From JAPOXR01 sp965221815 (lineage in GTDB: Bacteria > Pseudomonadota > Alphaproteobacteria > Rhodobacterales > Rhodobacteraceae), in assembly GCA_965221815.1 (NCBI GenBank), contig OZ244915.1:930001-994000 (forward strand): DNA of 64,000 nt, in the 5' to 3' direction. Positions 8,654 to 16,674 of the stretch are shown here, in pieces. The position numbers and the translations under genes were made by a program. The number at the start of each line of letters is the position of its first letter. Position 1 is the stretch's first letter. Under the pieces are notes generated by a model that worked only from the letters and a program-made list of their open reading frames with translations, was not told where the DNA came from and did not search any database.

Positions 8654-10144
8654 TCACATCCTGACATAGGAATCCAGGGCCGCTTCTGTTCCATGATTCC
8701 AAATATATTGCAGCCACCGGGAAAACGCATTCAGGAGTTTCGGATTGTTGGCAAGATCACCATAGATCCAGCGCTGTTTCAGCCAGATCGAAGAATCCGA
8801 CCTGGCTTTATTGGCTACCGGTTGCAGGCGCTCCCAATTGGGATCATTGGGTGCGATGATGCTTCCATCTTCGCGTTTTCCTGCACACATGCGCGACCAG
8901 AGTGCTTCTGCCAATGCCAAACCTTCAATTGACCGGCCTTCTGCCAACGCTTCTCTGAGTGTTGGTTGTACAAAGCGTTTGCGCCGGTGGAGTCCATCGG
9001 CCGCAACACGCCGGACGGTGTCAGCGAGCAGTGGATTTGAGAAGCGCGTAGCGATCTGTCTGACATAGCCAACCAAGTTAATGCCGGAAATCGGTCGTAT
9101 ATGCGGGACAACATCTTCAACCAGCACCTTATGAAACATACGGTTGATCAGCGGGTGTGATATGGTGCTGGAAATCGTGCCAATGCCGAGGATCTCTCCG
9201 GGTGATGAGAGAAATTGATGGCCACCGTTCAAGAGTCTTATTTTCATCAACTCATAGTCACAGACTTGATCTGAAAAAATAACGCCCACCTGTTGCCAGT
9301 CAGGGCGTCCGGCACAGAATTTATCCTCAATCACCCATTGACGAAAACTCTCGTGTGTGACCGGCACGTCATCGGCAATTCCAAGTTGACGAACAAGTTC
9401 CAGTTCATTCAGTCCCGTCGCGGGCACGATGCAGTCAACCATCGCGTTCGGAAAACTGCAATATTCAGTAATCCAATCGGCAAGTTGTGGATCTTGGAGG
9501 TGTGCCAGTGATATCAGACTGTGTTGCAAGACCTCCCCGTTGCTCTGCAGATTGTCGCAACTTTGGAGCGTTACCGGTCCGGCGCCGAGGCGGCGGCGGC
9601 GGTCCAGCGCCGCGGCAATGGCACCAAAAACTGTGCAGGGATGATCAGGGTTGGCGATATCATGCAGAATGTCGGGATGCGTCGCATCAAATTCATCGGT
9701 GGCGGTGTCCATATAGTAACCACCCTCGGTTATCGTCATGGAGACAATCCGAATGGCAGGGTCAGACATCTGGGTAATCAAGGCGGCGTGATTTGCAATG
9801 ACCGGAACAAATCCGATCATTGAGCCGACAATTTCGACCGCACCGCCACCGGGCTCCAATTCAATCAGGGTTGTCAGGTAATCCTGTGCAGCAAGTTTCT
9901 GGCATTGTTCTTTATCTCGCTGTTTAACCCCGGCTCCGATAATCGCCCAGTCATGTGCAGCCCCGGTCTGCATCAACTGTTGCAGATACCAGGCCTGGTG
10001 GGCACGATGGAAATTACCAAGTCCGATGTGGACTATACCTGCCGAAAGGTTTGAACGGTCAAATAACGGAACGCGTATATTGTCAGGCATGCTACCGAGA
10101 TTGTCATTCGACAATCGCCGCAATCCCGGCGTTAGCTCATCCAA
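8654..10144 (-). CDS. mtlK: Mannitol 2-dehydrogenase
   Basis: NAD-dependent polyol dehydrogenase of the long-chain mannitol dehydrogenase family, which oxidises D-mannitol to fructose in the cytosol. Visible family blocks are IVHIGLGNFHRAHQAWYL (NAD-binding N-terminus), SMTITEGGYY, LQSCDNLQSNG and the catalytic-region segment MKIRLLNGGHQFLS with the conserved Lys and His. The frame is open further upstream, but those residues overlap smoS; I place the start at a TTG (10144) overlapping the smoS stop, with an ATG at 10090 as an alternative that would drop part of the usual N-terminus. It is the last gene of the polyol operon, in the position mtlK holds in Rhodobacter sphaeroides. Confidence 0.88.
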   Translation of the reverse strand: MDELTPGLRRLSNDNLGSMPDNIRVPLFDRSNLSAGIVHIGLGNFHRAHQAWYLQQLMQTGAAHDWAIIGAGVKQRDKEQCQKLAAQDYLTTLIELEPGGGAVEIVGSMIGFVPVIANHAALITQMSDPAIRIVSMTITEGGYYMDTATDEFDATHPDILHDIANPDHPCTVFGAIAAALDRRRRLGAGPVTLQSCDNLQSNGEVLQHSLISLAHLQDPQLADWITEYCSFPNAMVDCIVPATGLNELELVRQLGIADDVPVTHESFRQWVIEDKFCAGRPDWQQVGVIFSDQVCDYELMKIRLLNGGHQFLSSPGEILGIGTISSTISHPLINRMFHKVLVEDVVPHIRPISGINLVGYVRQIATRFSNPLLADTVRRVAADGLHRRKRFVQPTLREALAEGRSIEGLALAEALWSRMCAGKREDGSIIAPNDPNWERLQPVANKARSDSSIWLKQRWIYGDLANNPKLLNAFSRWLQYIWNHGTEAALDSYVRM

Positions 10145-10896
10145 TTGCCACCATCCACATTCAAGCATTGAGCCGTGATGTATCGGGCATCTGCTGAGGC
10201 AAGAAATACGCATGGAGTCGCGACATCCTCTGGGCATCCCATGCGACCAAGGGGCACCGCTTCACCAACTTCACGCTTCTTTTGTCCAATGGGTTTATTT
10301 TCGTATTCGGAAAACTGCGAATCGACATGTGTCCACATTGGCGTGTCAATGACTCCCGGAGCCACTGCGTTCACACGAATATTGCTGTCAGCAAGCTCAA
10401 GAGCCAAGGACTGGGTAATGGAAATCACGGCCGCCTTGGTGGAACAGTATATTGTGACATTGGCTTCACCACGACGACCTGCCTGTGAAGCAAAGTTGAT
10501 GATGCAACCTCCTCCTGCAGTTTGCATGACGGGTGTGACGGCCTGGCAGGCGAAGATTGTCCCACCAACATTGACATCATATTGTCGGCGGTAATCCTCA
10601 TAGGTAATCCTTTCGATTGATGCCATATTGAAGATGCCAGCATTGTTGACCAGGATATCGATCTGTCCCCATCTGTTGACAACCGCATTGACTCCTTCCT
10701 GGATCGATGCCGGAGAGGTGACATCCATTGGAACACTGACACCATTGATATCGGCTGCAACTTTGTCTGCGGCTGCTTCATTCAGATCTGCAACCGCGAC
10801 TCTGGCACCTTCGCGGGCGTAGGTTGTGCAAATCGCCCTGCCGATTCCACGGCCGCCACCGGTGACCAGGGCAACCTTGTGCGCCAGGCGTTTCAT
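10132..10896 (-). CDS. smoS: Sorbitol dehydrogenase (short-chain family)
   Basis: Short-chain dehydrogenase of 254 residues. The cofactor site is VTGGGRGIGRA near the N-terminus, DVTSP marks the adenine pocket, NNAG follows, and the catalytic Ser and Tyr-x-x-x-Lys are seen in NFASQAGRR and YCSTKAAV. The C-terminus QCLNVDGGNWMS is typical of the SmoS/galactitol dehydrogenase group. Expected reaction: D-glucitol to D-fructose with NAD. The start ATG overlaps the smoK stop by 4 bp (ATGA). The substrate is inferred from operon context as much as from sequence. Confidence 0.88.
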   Translation of the reverse strand: MKRLAHKVALVTGGGRGIGRAICTTYAREGARVAVADLNEAAADKVAADINGVSVPMDVTSPASIQEGVNAVVNRWGQIDILVNNAGIFNMASIERITYEDYRRQYDVNVGGTIFACQAVTPVMQTAGGGCIINFASQAGRRGEANVTIYCSTKAAVISITQSLALELADSNIRVNAVAPGVIDTPMWTHVDSQFSEYENKPIGQKKREVGEAVPLGRMGCPEDVATPCVFLASADARYITAQCLNVDGGNWMS

Positions 10897-11897
10897 GATA
10901 TCCTTTGTCCCTGCCGGTCGAACCGATGGAGATTGTTGAGATTCGGCGTCAAGTTGATCGTGTCGCCGTATTTGAGATCGACTTCGCCACCAGCTCGGAC
11001 AGTGAGTGTCTCCCCAAAGCCAAGAACATTGACCTGGAAAAATGTGTCTGAACCGAGATGTTCGGAGACTCCGACAGTTCCTTGCCATGCACCGTCCGAC
11101 TTGACAACCTCGACATGTTCAGGGCGGATTCCGATACATTCGGCGTCATGTCTTGTCGCTTCTGCGCCAGTGATGAAGTTCATTCTGGGGCTGCCAATAA
11201 AGCCTGCAACGAAGCGATTACTTGGTGTGCGATAGAGTTCCAGCGGCGTACCAACCTGCTCAATCATTCCATTCTGCAGAACAACGATCTTGTCGGCCAT
11301 CGTCATGGCTTCAACCTGATCATGAGTGACATAAACCATCGTCGTGTTGAGGCGCTGGTGAAGCTCAGCAATCTCCAGTCGCATACCCACGCGCAACGCT
11401 GCATCCAGATTGGATAATGGCTCATCAAAGAGAAAGGCCCCGGGTTCGCGGACAATGGCTCTTCCGATCGCCACACGTTGGCGCTGACCGCCCGACAATT
11501 GTCCCGGACGCCGTTCCAGGTAATCGGTCAGGTTGAGGATACGGGCAGCATCTTCAACGCGTTGATTCTGTTCATCCGGTGGAATTTTCGCCATCTTCAA
11601 TGGAAAGGCAATGTTCTTTCGAACGCTCATATGCGGGTACAGCGCATAGGATTGAAAAACCATGGCCAATCGACGTTTGGCTGGGGGCAACGAAGTTACA
11701 TCGTTGCTGTCGATAAGAACCTGTCCTCCCGATACATCCTCAAGACCCGCAATGAGTCGAAGAAGTGTTGATTTCCCACATCCCGAGGGGCCAACAAAGA
11801 CAACAAATTCGCCATTTTCGATTTCAAGGTCAAGCGGCGGTATAACGGTGGTATTCCCGAAGTCTTTACTGACATTCTTGAGATGAATTTGCCCCAT
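10893..11897 (-). CDS. smoK: Polyol ABC transporter ATPase (SmoK/UgpC type)
   Basis: ATPase of the sorbitol/mannitol importer, 334 residues from the ATG at 11897 (MGQIHLKNVSKDFG). All motifs are standard: Walker A GPSGCGKST, Q-loop VFQSYALYPHM, signature LSGGQRQR, Walker B AFLFDEPLSNLD and H-loop VYVTHDQVEA. A TOBE-like regulatory domain follows. It is a useful contrast to the two altered ATPases of the first importer in this window. It is placed between smoG and smoS, as in Rhodobacter. Confidence 0.9.
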   Translation of the reverse strand: MGQIHLKNVSKDFGNTTVIPPLDLEIENGEFVVFVGPSGCGKSTLLRLIAGLEDVSGGQVLIDSNDVTSLPPAKRRLAMVFQSYALYPHMSVRKNIAFPLKMAKIPPDEQNQRVEDAARILNLTDYLERRPGQLSGGQRQRVAIGRAIVREPGAFLFDEPLSNLDAALRVGMRLEIAELHQRLNTTMVYVTHDQVEAMTMADKIVVLQNGMIEQVGTPLELYRTPSNRFVAGFIGSPRMNFITGAEATRHDAECIGIRPEHVEVVKSDGAWQGTVGVSEHLGSDTFFQVNVLGFGETLTVRAGGEVDLKYGDTINLTPNLNNLHRFDRQGQRIS

Positions 11898-11907
11898 CGC
11901 TCTTTTC

Positions 11908-12741
11908 CTATTTGACCGCACCGAAAGTCAGACCGCGCACCAGTTGTTTCTGACTGAGCCAGCCAAGTGCGAGAATGGGTGCAATTGCCATGACTGAGGC
12001 AGCACTCAACTTGGCGTAAAACAGTCCCTCAGGACTCGAGTAGGAAGCAATAAAGGCCGTGAGAGGCGCGGCCTTTGCTGCAGTCAGATTCAATGTCCAG
12101 AATGCTTCATTCCACGCCAGAATAATGTTCAGGAGAACGGTTGAGGCCATGCCGGGGAGAGCCATCGGTGCCAAAACAAATATGATTTCGGCATTCAAAT
12201 TGGCCCCGTCCATCCGTGCCGCCTCGAGGATTTCTCCGGGAATCTCGCGGAAATAAGTATACAACATCCAGATGATGATCGGCAGATTGACCATCGTCAG
12301 GATGAGAGCGAGGCCAAACCGTGAATCCAACAGGCCTGTGTCCCGGAAAATCAGATAGATGGGGACAAGAACACCAACCGGCGGAAGCATTTTTGTTGAC
12401 AACATCCACATCAATATATGTTTGGTCCGCTTCGTTGGTACAAAAGCCATGGCCCAAGCCGCCGGAACAGCGATGAGCAGTCCCAGGAAGGTTGACCCGA
12501 ACGCGATGAACACAGAGTTGGCGAAATGTTTGAAATAGTCTGATCTTGCTTGTACCGCACCGTAACTTTCGACCGTCCAACCGGTAGCGAACAGGATTTC
12601 AAGTGGTGCCTTGATGGCATCGCCCTCGGTCTTGAATGAGAGAATGACGATCCACAGGACCGGAAAAAACATCAGGAAACCAAGAAAACCGGCAAGGGTG
12701 GTGTTGAAAGATTTGCGGGGAATTGAAACAAGGCGCGCCAT
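11908..12741 (-). CDS. smoG: Polyol ABC transporter permease (SmoG type)
   Basis: MalG-type inner-membrane permease of 277 residues with six hydrophobic segments. The EAA loop reads EAARMDGANLNAEIIFVLAP, and the C-terminus VRGLTFGAVK is characteristic. It forms the membrane channel with SmoF and docks SmoK. It follows smoF after 12 bp and precedes smoK after 10 bp, so the genes are almost certainly one transcript. Confidence 0.88.
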   Translation of the reverse strand: MARLVSIPRKSFNTTLAGFLGFLMFFPVLWIVILSFKTEGDAIKAPLEILFATGWTVESYGAVQARSDYFKHFANSVFIAFGSTFLGLLIAVPAAWAMAFVPTKRTKHILMWMLSTKMLPPVGVLVPIYLIFRDTGLLDSRFGLALILTMVNLPIIIWMLYTYFREIPGEILEAARMDGANLNAEIIFVLAPMALPGMASTVLLNIILAWNEAFWTLNLTAAKAAPLTAFIASYSSPEGLFYAKLSAASVMAIAPILALGWLSQKQLVRGLTFGAVK

Positions 12742-12753
12742 GATCGCTGGTCC

Positions 12754-13626
12754 TCACGCCTCCAGATTCTTGCCGATGAGTCGCATCAAAAAGATGGCAA
12801 CAATGTTGGCCAGGATAATTGCAATAACGCCTCCCGCACTCCCCATACCCACATCAAACTGCAACAGCGATGAGACGTAGATCAAATAGGTCAGATTGGT
12901 TGTCGCGACACCCGGGCCGCCATTCGTGGTCACGAGGATTTCAGCAAAAATCGACAACAGGAAGATTGTTTGAATCAGAATTACAACAGTAATGGCGCGT
13001 GCCAGATGCGGGATCATGATATAGATGAATCGCGACAGACTCTTCGCGCCATCCATCTCGGCGGCTTCAAGCTGGTCGCGGTCAAGCGACTGGAGCGCGG
13101 TCAGGAGGATAAGGGTGGCAAACGGCAACCACTGCCAACTGACAATGAGAATAATTGACAGGAGTGGGATCTGGCTGAAAAATTCCACCGGCGCGAGATT
13201 CAAGGCCTGTGCAACATGCCCAAAGATACCGTTGACCGGATTCATGAACATGTTCTTCCACACCAATCCAGACACAGTTGGCATCACAAAAAATGGAGAG
13301 ATGACCATGATCCGGATCAAACCCTGTCCCCACATCGGTTGATCAAGGAGCAACGCGAATAAGATCCCCCCGACGACAGTGATGCAGAGCACTCCCCCGA
13401 CAAGCAACAGCGTGTTGAACATTGCTGCTTTGAAACTCGGGTCGGTGACAAACCAATAGTAGTTTTCCCACCCCACAAACGGGTTGCCGCTCGGAACGAT
13501 CAGATTGTAACGAAGCGTTGAAAAGTAGAGCGTCATACAGAGTGGCACAAGCATCCAACCGAGCAACAGCAGCACCGACGGTGAGATCATGAATCGAGCG
13601 GCTGTGCGTGACGCTTGAGTCGACAT
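12754..13626 (-). CDS. smoF: Polyol ABC transporter permease (SmoF type)
   Basis: MalF-type inner-membrane permease of 290 residues with six predicted membrane segments. The EAA loop reads EAAEMDGAKSLSRFIYIMIP (about residues 187-206), and FLLSIFAEILVTTNGGPG is the usual block after the loop. It pairs with SmoG. A hairpin separates it from the smoE binding-protein gene upstream. Confidence 0.88.
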   Translation of the reverse strand: MSTQASRTAARFMISPSVLLLLGWMLVPLCMTLYFSTLRYNLIVPSGNPFVGWENYYWFVTDPSFKAAMFNTLLLVGGVLCITVVGGILFALLLDQPMWGQGLIRIMVISPFFVMPTVSGLVWKNMFMNPVNGIFGHVAQALNLAPVEFFSQIPLLSIILIVSWQWLPFATLILLTALQSLDRDQLEAAEMDGAKSLSRFIYIMIPHLARAITVVILIQTIFLLSIFAEILVTTNGGPGVATTNLTYLIYVSSLLQFDVGMGSAGGVIAIILANIVAIFLMRLIGKNLEA

Positions 13627-13717
13627 GGTTTGCTAATCTGACAAGAAATGGTCACCAATCATGGTGCCACCATGAAAAAAATGCAAGTGTGATGCTGATA
13701 TCAGGGGCATCAGGGTG

Positions 13718-13749
13718 GCGGGCCGACCTGAAAAATCATGTCAGCCCGC
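13718..13749 (-). promoter_or_regulatory. Intercistronic hairpin between smoE and smoF
   Basis: A 10-bp stem with one mismatched pair (13718-13727 with 13740-13749) lies just after the smoE stop. Like the hairpin at 1968 it follows a binding-protein gene and probably sets the excess of binding protein over permease. Confidence 0.5.
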
Positions 13750-13759
13750 ACGGGTCCTT

Positions 13760-15076
13760 TTATTTGATGTAACCCGCTTTGGTCATTTCGCGGACAGCAA
13801 ATTGTTGACTATTGGCCAGGGCCTGATCGACAGATTGTTGACCTGCCAAAGCCGCTGAAATCTGTTGGCCAACATAATTGCCAATTCCCTGAAACTCGGG
13901 GATCGCAACGAATTGAACACCCGTATAAGGGACCGGATTCAATGTCGCATCAGCCGGATTTGCCGCGAGAATCGAGTTCAGTACCGTCGGCGCGAATGGA
14001 GCGGCTGCAAGATATTCCGGATTATCGTAAGTCGATTTACGGGTTCCCGGAGGCGCTGCCACCCAGCCTTTTGTATTGCCGACAAGCTCGACATATTCTT
14101 GGCTTGTTGCCCAGGCAAGAAAATCCTTGGCAGCATCTTCCTGTTTGGAAGAGGCAGGGATGGACAATGCCCACGCCCAGAACCAGCCGGTGCCCTTGTC
14201 GGTCACCTGCTTAGGCGCCTGAAAAAAACCTGTTCGATCATGGACAGAACTCTCGTCAGGATTGAAGATGTAGCCAGCGGCAGATGTCGCATCAACCCAA
14301 GTGGCACATTTGCCATCCGCAAAGAGCGCACGGTTTTCATTATGGCCGTTGCTTGATGCGCCCGGCGGGCCGTACGCGTTCATCAGGTCCACATAATAGG
14401 TGACTGCCGCCTTCCATTCGGGGCTGTCGATGGTGGGATTCCAGCCCATATCGAACCACTGGCCGCCAAACGCATTAACCAACGGACCCACGAAGGCCAT
14501 ATTTTCACCCCAACCGGCTTTCCCACGCTGGCACGTTCCATACACACCATTGTCCGGATCGTGGACTGCAGCGATGATTTCCGCGAATTGATCATAGGTG
14601 ATCTGCGCTTGCGGTTCGGCTATGCCGGCAGCTTCGAAAATATCCGTTCGATAGAAAGTAAAGGAACTTTCAGCGTAAAAGGGGACGGCATAAAGCGTAC
14701 CGTTCGCGGACAGGCCATTGCGCACAGGCTCAAAAATATCAGCATAATTATAGGCGTCGCCAAGATCTTCGAGCGGGATAAGCCAATCTTGTGCCCCCCA
14801 AATCGGTGCTTCGTAAGCACCAATCGTAATAATGTCGAAGGAACCGCCGTCAGTGGCAATATCAGTGGTCACGCGCTGCCGCAGGACATTCTCCTCGAGG
14901 ACAACCCAGTTGATTGAATTTCCGGTCGCGTCCTCCCACTGGGAAGACAGTTCCTGCATGATAATCATGTCAGAATTATTCACGGTCGCGATCGTAATTT
15001 CTGCCGCCATGGCGGTGGATACAGTGACCCCGGCAAGGGTTACAGCGGCCAGCTGCATTCGTAAGTATCGCATCAT
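13760..15076 (-). CDS. smoE: Polyol ABC transporter substrate-binding protein
   Basis: Periplasmic sorbitol/mannitol-binding protein, about 438 residues from the ATG at 15076, which follows a GGAGG ribosome site; an ATG 3 bases later is equally possible. The N-terminus is a Sec signal peptide ending near AMAAEI. The family 1 fold is supported by SNGHNENRALFADGKCATWVDA-type sequence, split here as NGHNENRALFADGK and CATWVDATSAAG, and by GWFWAWALSIPASS. First gene of smoEFGKS-mtlK; no smoR-type activator gene is present in the window, so regulation is unknown. Confidence 0.87.
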   Translation of the reverse strand: MMRYLRMQLAAVTLAGVTVSTAMAAEITIATVNNSDMIIMQELSSQWEDATGNSINWVVLEENVLRQRVTTDIATDGGSFDIITIGAYEAPIWGAQDWLIPLEDLGDAYNYADIFEPVRNGLSANGTLYAVPFYAESSFTFYRTDIFEAAGIAEPQAQITYDQFAEIIAAVHDPDNGVYGTCQRGKAGWGENMAFVGPLVNAFGGQWFDMGWNPTIDSPEWKAAVTYYVDLMNAYGPPGASSNGHNENRALFADGKCATWVDATSAAGYIFNPDESSVHDRTGFFQAPKQVTDKGTGWFWAWALSIPASSKQEDAAKDFLAWATSQEYVELVGNTKGWVAAPPGTRKSTYDNPEYLAAAPFAPTVLNSILAANPADATLNPVPYTGVQFVAIPEFQGIGNYVGQQISAALAGQQSVDQALANSQQFAVREMTKAGYIK

Positions 15077-15331
15077 TCTTGATTCCTCCCGAAATGATAA
15101 AAAAAAGTTGTTCAAGCGAATTCAAATAGTCACAAAAAACGGTATTTCAAGATACCAATCGCCCGTAACGCCAGAAAGTTTCCGCAATATCCGTGAGAAT
15201 GTGTACATCTCCAATATATGAGCGTTTCAAGTGGCACCCCCAGAATTCGTGGGGGTTCAGAGACAGATTTTTGAACTGCGCGCTCTCCAGAATTTTGGTA
15301 GTGGCTCGGTTTGCAATCATGTTTGCATGGG

Positions 15332-15356
15332 AAAAGGGCGACCCGCAGGCCGCCCT
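15332..15356 (-). terminator. Probable terminator of the secreted-protein gene at 15.4 kb
   Basis: On the minus strand a GC-rich hairpin (agggcg ... cgccct) is followed by TTTT, 28 bp after the stop of the gene that ends at 15384. Confidence 0.5.
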
Positions 15357-15383
15357 CCTGTGTTGCTGACCTGACCGCGGCGG

Positions 15384-16204
15384 TCAGTAGTCCCGGACAT
15401 CGACCGTGACATCGCAGTATTCGGCATAAGAAAGGCCATTGGCACCCCGCCAGGCCTCGGAGGGCCAGTGGGGTGGGCTACAGTTGGGGCCGGGGCCGAA
15501 GGTGGCCCCATAGCCGAACGGATGGATAATATTCAGTGAATTGGCAAGCCACCTCCTCGTCTCCTCGTCTCGGAGGGAGCGGCAGTTGGTCCCGCCGGCA
15601 AGGCAGACATTGCCCCAGATGCGCACCCGGAAGGTGCCGGTGCTCGGGGTCCGGTCGATCGGGGTGAACGTGTCAGGGTCAGTCTGCTGCTCCGGTGTGT
15701 TCCCGGTGTACTCGCCAGTCAGGGACGTCGTGTCTCCCTTGCACGCCGGGTACCCTCTGTTGGCGGTGAACGTCCGGCCCATGAAGGTCACGCTCCGCGA
15801 GCATTTGCGGGCCGTCCAGGTCGGGCAGGCGATGGCGATGGCCCCGTCACGGGAATAGGTGCCGGTCGGGTTGTGGAATTGGACCCCGCCGCTGACGCCC
15901 GGCGTGTGGGCGCAATGGGAATTGGACCCCACACCGAAGGTCGTCCCGTCCGGGCCGTCCAGGGCCTCGATCTTCAGGCTCTGGACCAGACCGGTCCAGG
16001 TCCGGCCCTGAACGATGGGGGCGGCGCCGATCAGGTCGGGGGTCAGGCTTGTGACACGGGCTTCGACCGGGCCCAGCACCCGTGAATTGATGATCGCACT
16101 CTGCTGGATTTGTTGTGCCGATGCGGGCAGGGTGAGGGCCCCGCTCAGCAGGACAGTGGCACAAGCCTTAAGGAGGGGGGGGGGGGCAATGGCAAGTGTC
16201 TCAT
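15384..16204 (-). CDS. Secreted protein with poly-C tract in signal peptide (frameshifted here)
   Basis: The start ATG at 16204 follows AGGAG at good spacing and reads MRHLPL before a run of 12 C. With 12 C the frame ends soon after in a stop. With 13 or 10 C it opens into a leucine-rich signal peptide ending PASA, then QQIQQS and a mature protein of about 245 residues with eight or so Cys and several Gly/Pro-rich segments (for example VRIWGNVCLAGGTNCRS). I recognise no domain. The matching frame runs to the TGA at 15384. The same arrangement occurs in three other genes of this window, so I treat it as a switched-off phase-variable gene rather than a dead one. A sequencing error in the tract would also explain it. 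Function unknown; export to the periplasm or beyond is inferred. Confidence 0.7.
16175..16186. repeat. Homopolymer of 12 G (C on the coding strand)
   Basis: Lies between codon 6 and the signal-peptide core of the gene starting at 16204. The downstream frame needs 10 or 13; 12 is off. Confidence 0.9.
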
Positions 16205-16241
16205 GATGAAATCTCCTGATAGAAGCTGGAACTACCCCTTA

Positions 16242-16264
16242 TCACATGTGTTTGAGCAGGTACA
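16242..16264 (+). repeat. Solo IS481-type terminal repeat
   Basis: These 23 bp are identical (on the opposite strand) to the left end of the IS481-type element at 37056. The outer end is gagcaggtaca. No transposase lies next to it. It sits 38 bp upstream of the ATG at 16204, so an insertion end borders the promoter of that gene. Confidence 0.6.
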
Positions 16265-16324
16265 GAGCATGTTTCGAATTTCAAACTGAGACACTACCAG
16301 AATTTCCGATGCATATTTTCCACT

Positions 16325-16603
16325 CTATGGCCCAGACACGTCCCCAGGGAAATCAGAGGGGGCGGTTTTTGTTTGGCATCTGGGTGGCTTCGCAGAGTCA
16401 AAAGTCAGTAGGGGCACCATGATCTCAGTTTCACGTCTGCCATACTCAGATGCCGGCAGCTCATCCGGAAGATTTGCAGTGCGTCGTGCGGCTTGAGCGG
16501 CATTCAGAACTCGAAGGGTCACTTGGCGGAACGATCTGCCCCCGGAGATTTTGGTGGTCCCATCTTGGCGGTTCAGGACAACTTTCCCGACAGGCTTCTT
16601 CAA
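16325..16603 (-). pseudogene. Possible TonB/TolA C-terminal-like fragment
   Basis: A 92-codon frame whose middle, FRQVTLRVLNAAQAAR followed by LPDELPASEYGRRETEI and MVPLLTF, resembles the C-terminal domain of TonB-like proteins. There is no membrane anchor or proline-rich stalk, and no good ribosome site at its TTG start, so it is probably a remnant. The match is by eye to general family pattern and is tentative. Confidence 0.35.
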
Positions 16604-16605
16604 CC

Positions 16606-16634
16606 TTGAATCGCAATTGTGCTTTTCTTATGCT
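16606..16634 (+). promoter_or_regulatory. Sigma-70-like promoter of the AAA ATPase gene
   Basis: TTGAAT (16606-16611) and TATGCT (16629-16634) are separated by exactly 17 bp, about 40 bp before the ATG at 16675. Confidence 0.5.
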
Positions 16635-16674
16635 GCGTTTTAACCCTCCATCCGGCTGTTGAAGAGGTGACAGG

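Noticed and set aside
15198..15222. A second IS481-like end (tgtacatctccaatatatgag) left of the 15.4 kb gene
   Set aside because: Similarity to the true ends is too low to claim, although it would neatly bracket the gene together with the copy at 16242.
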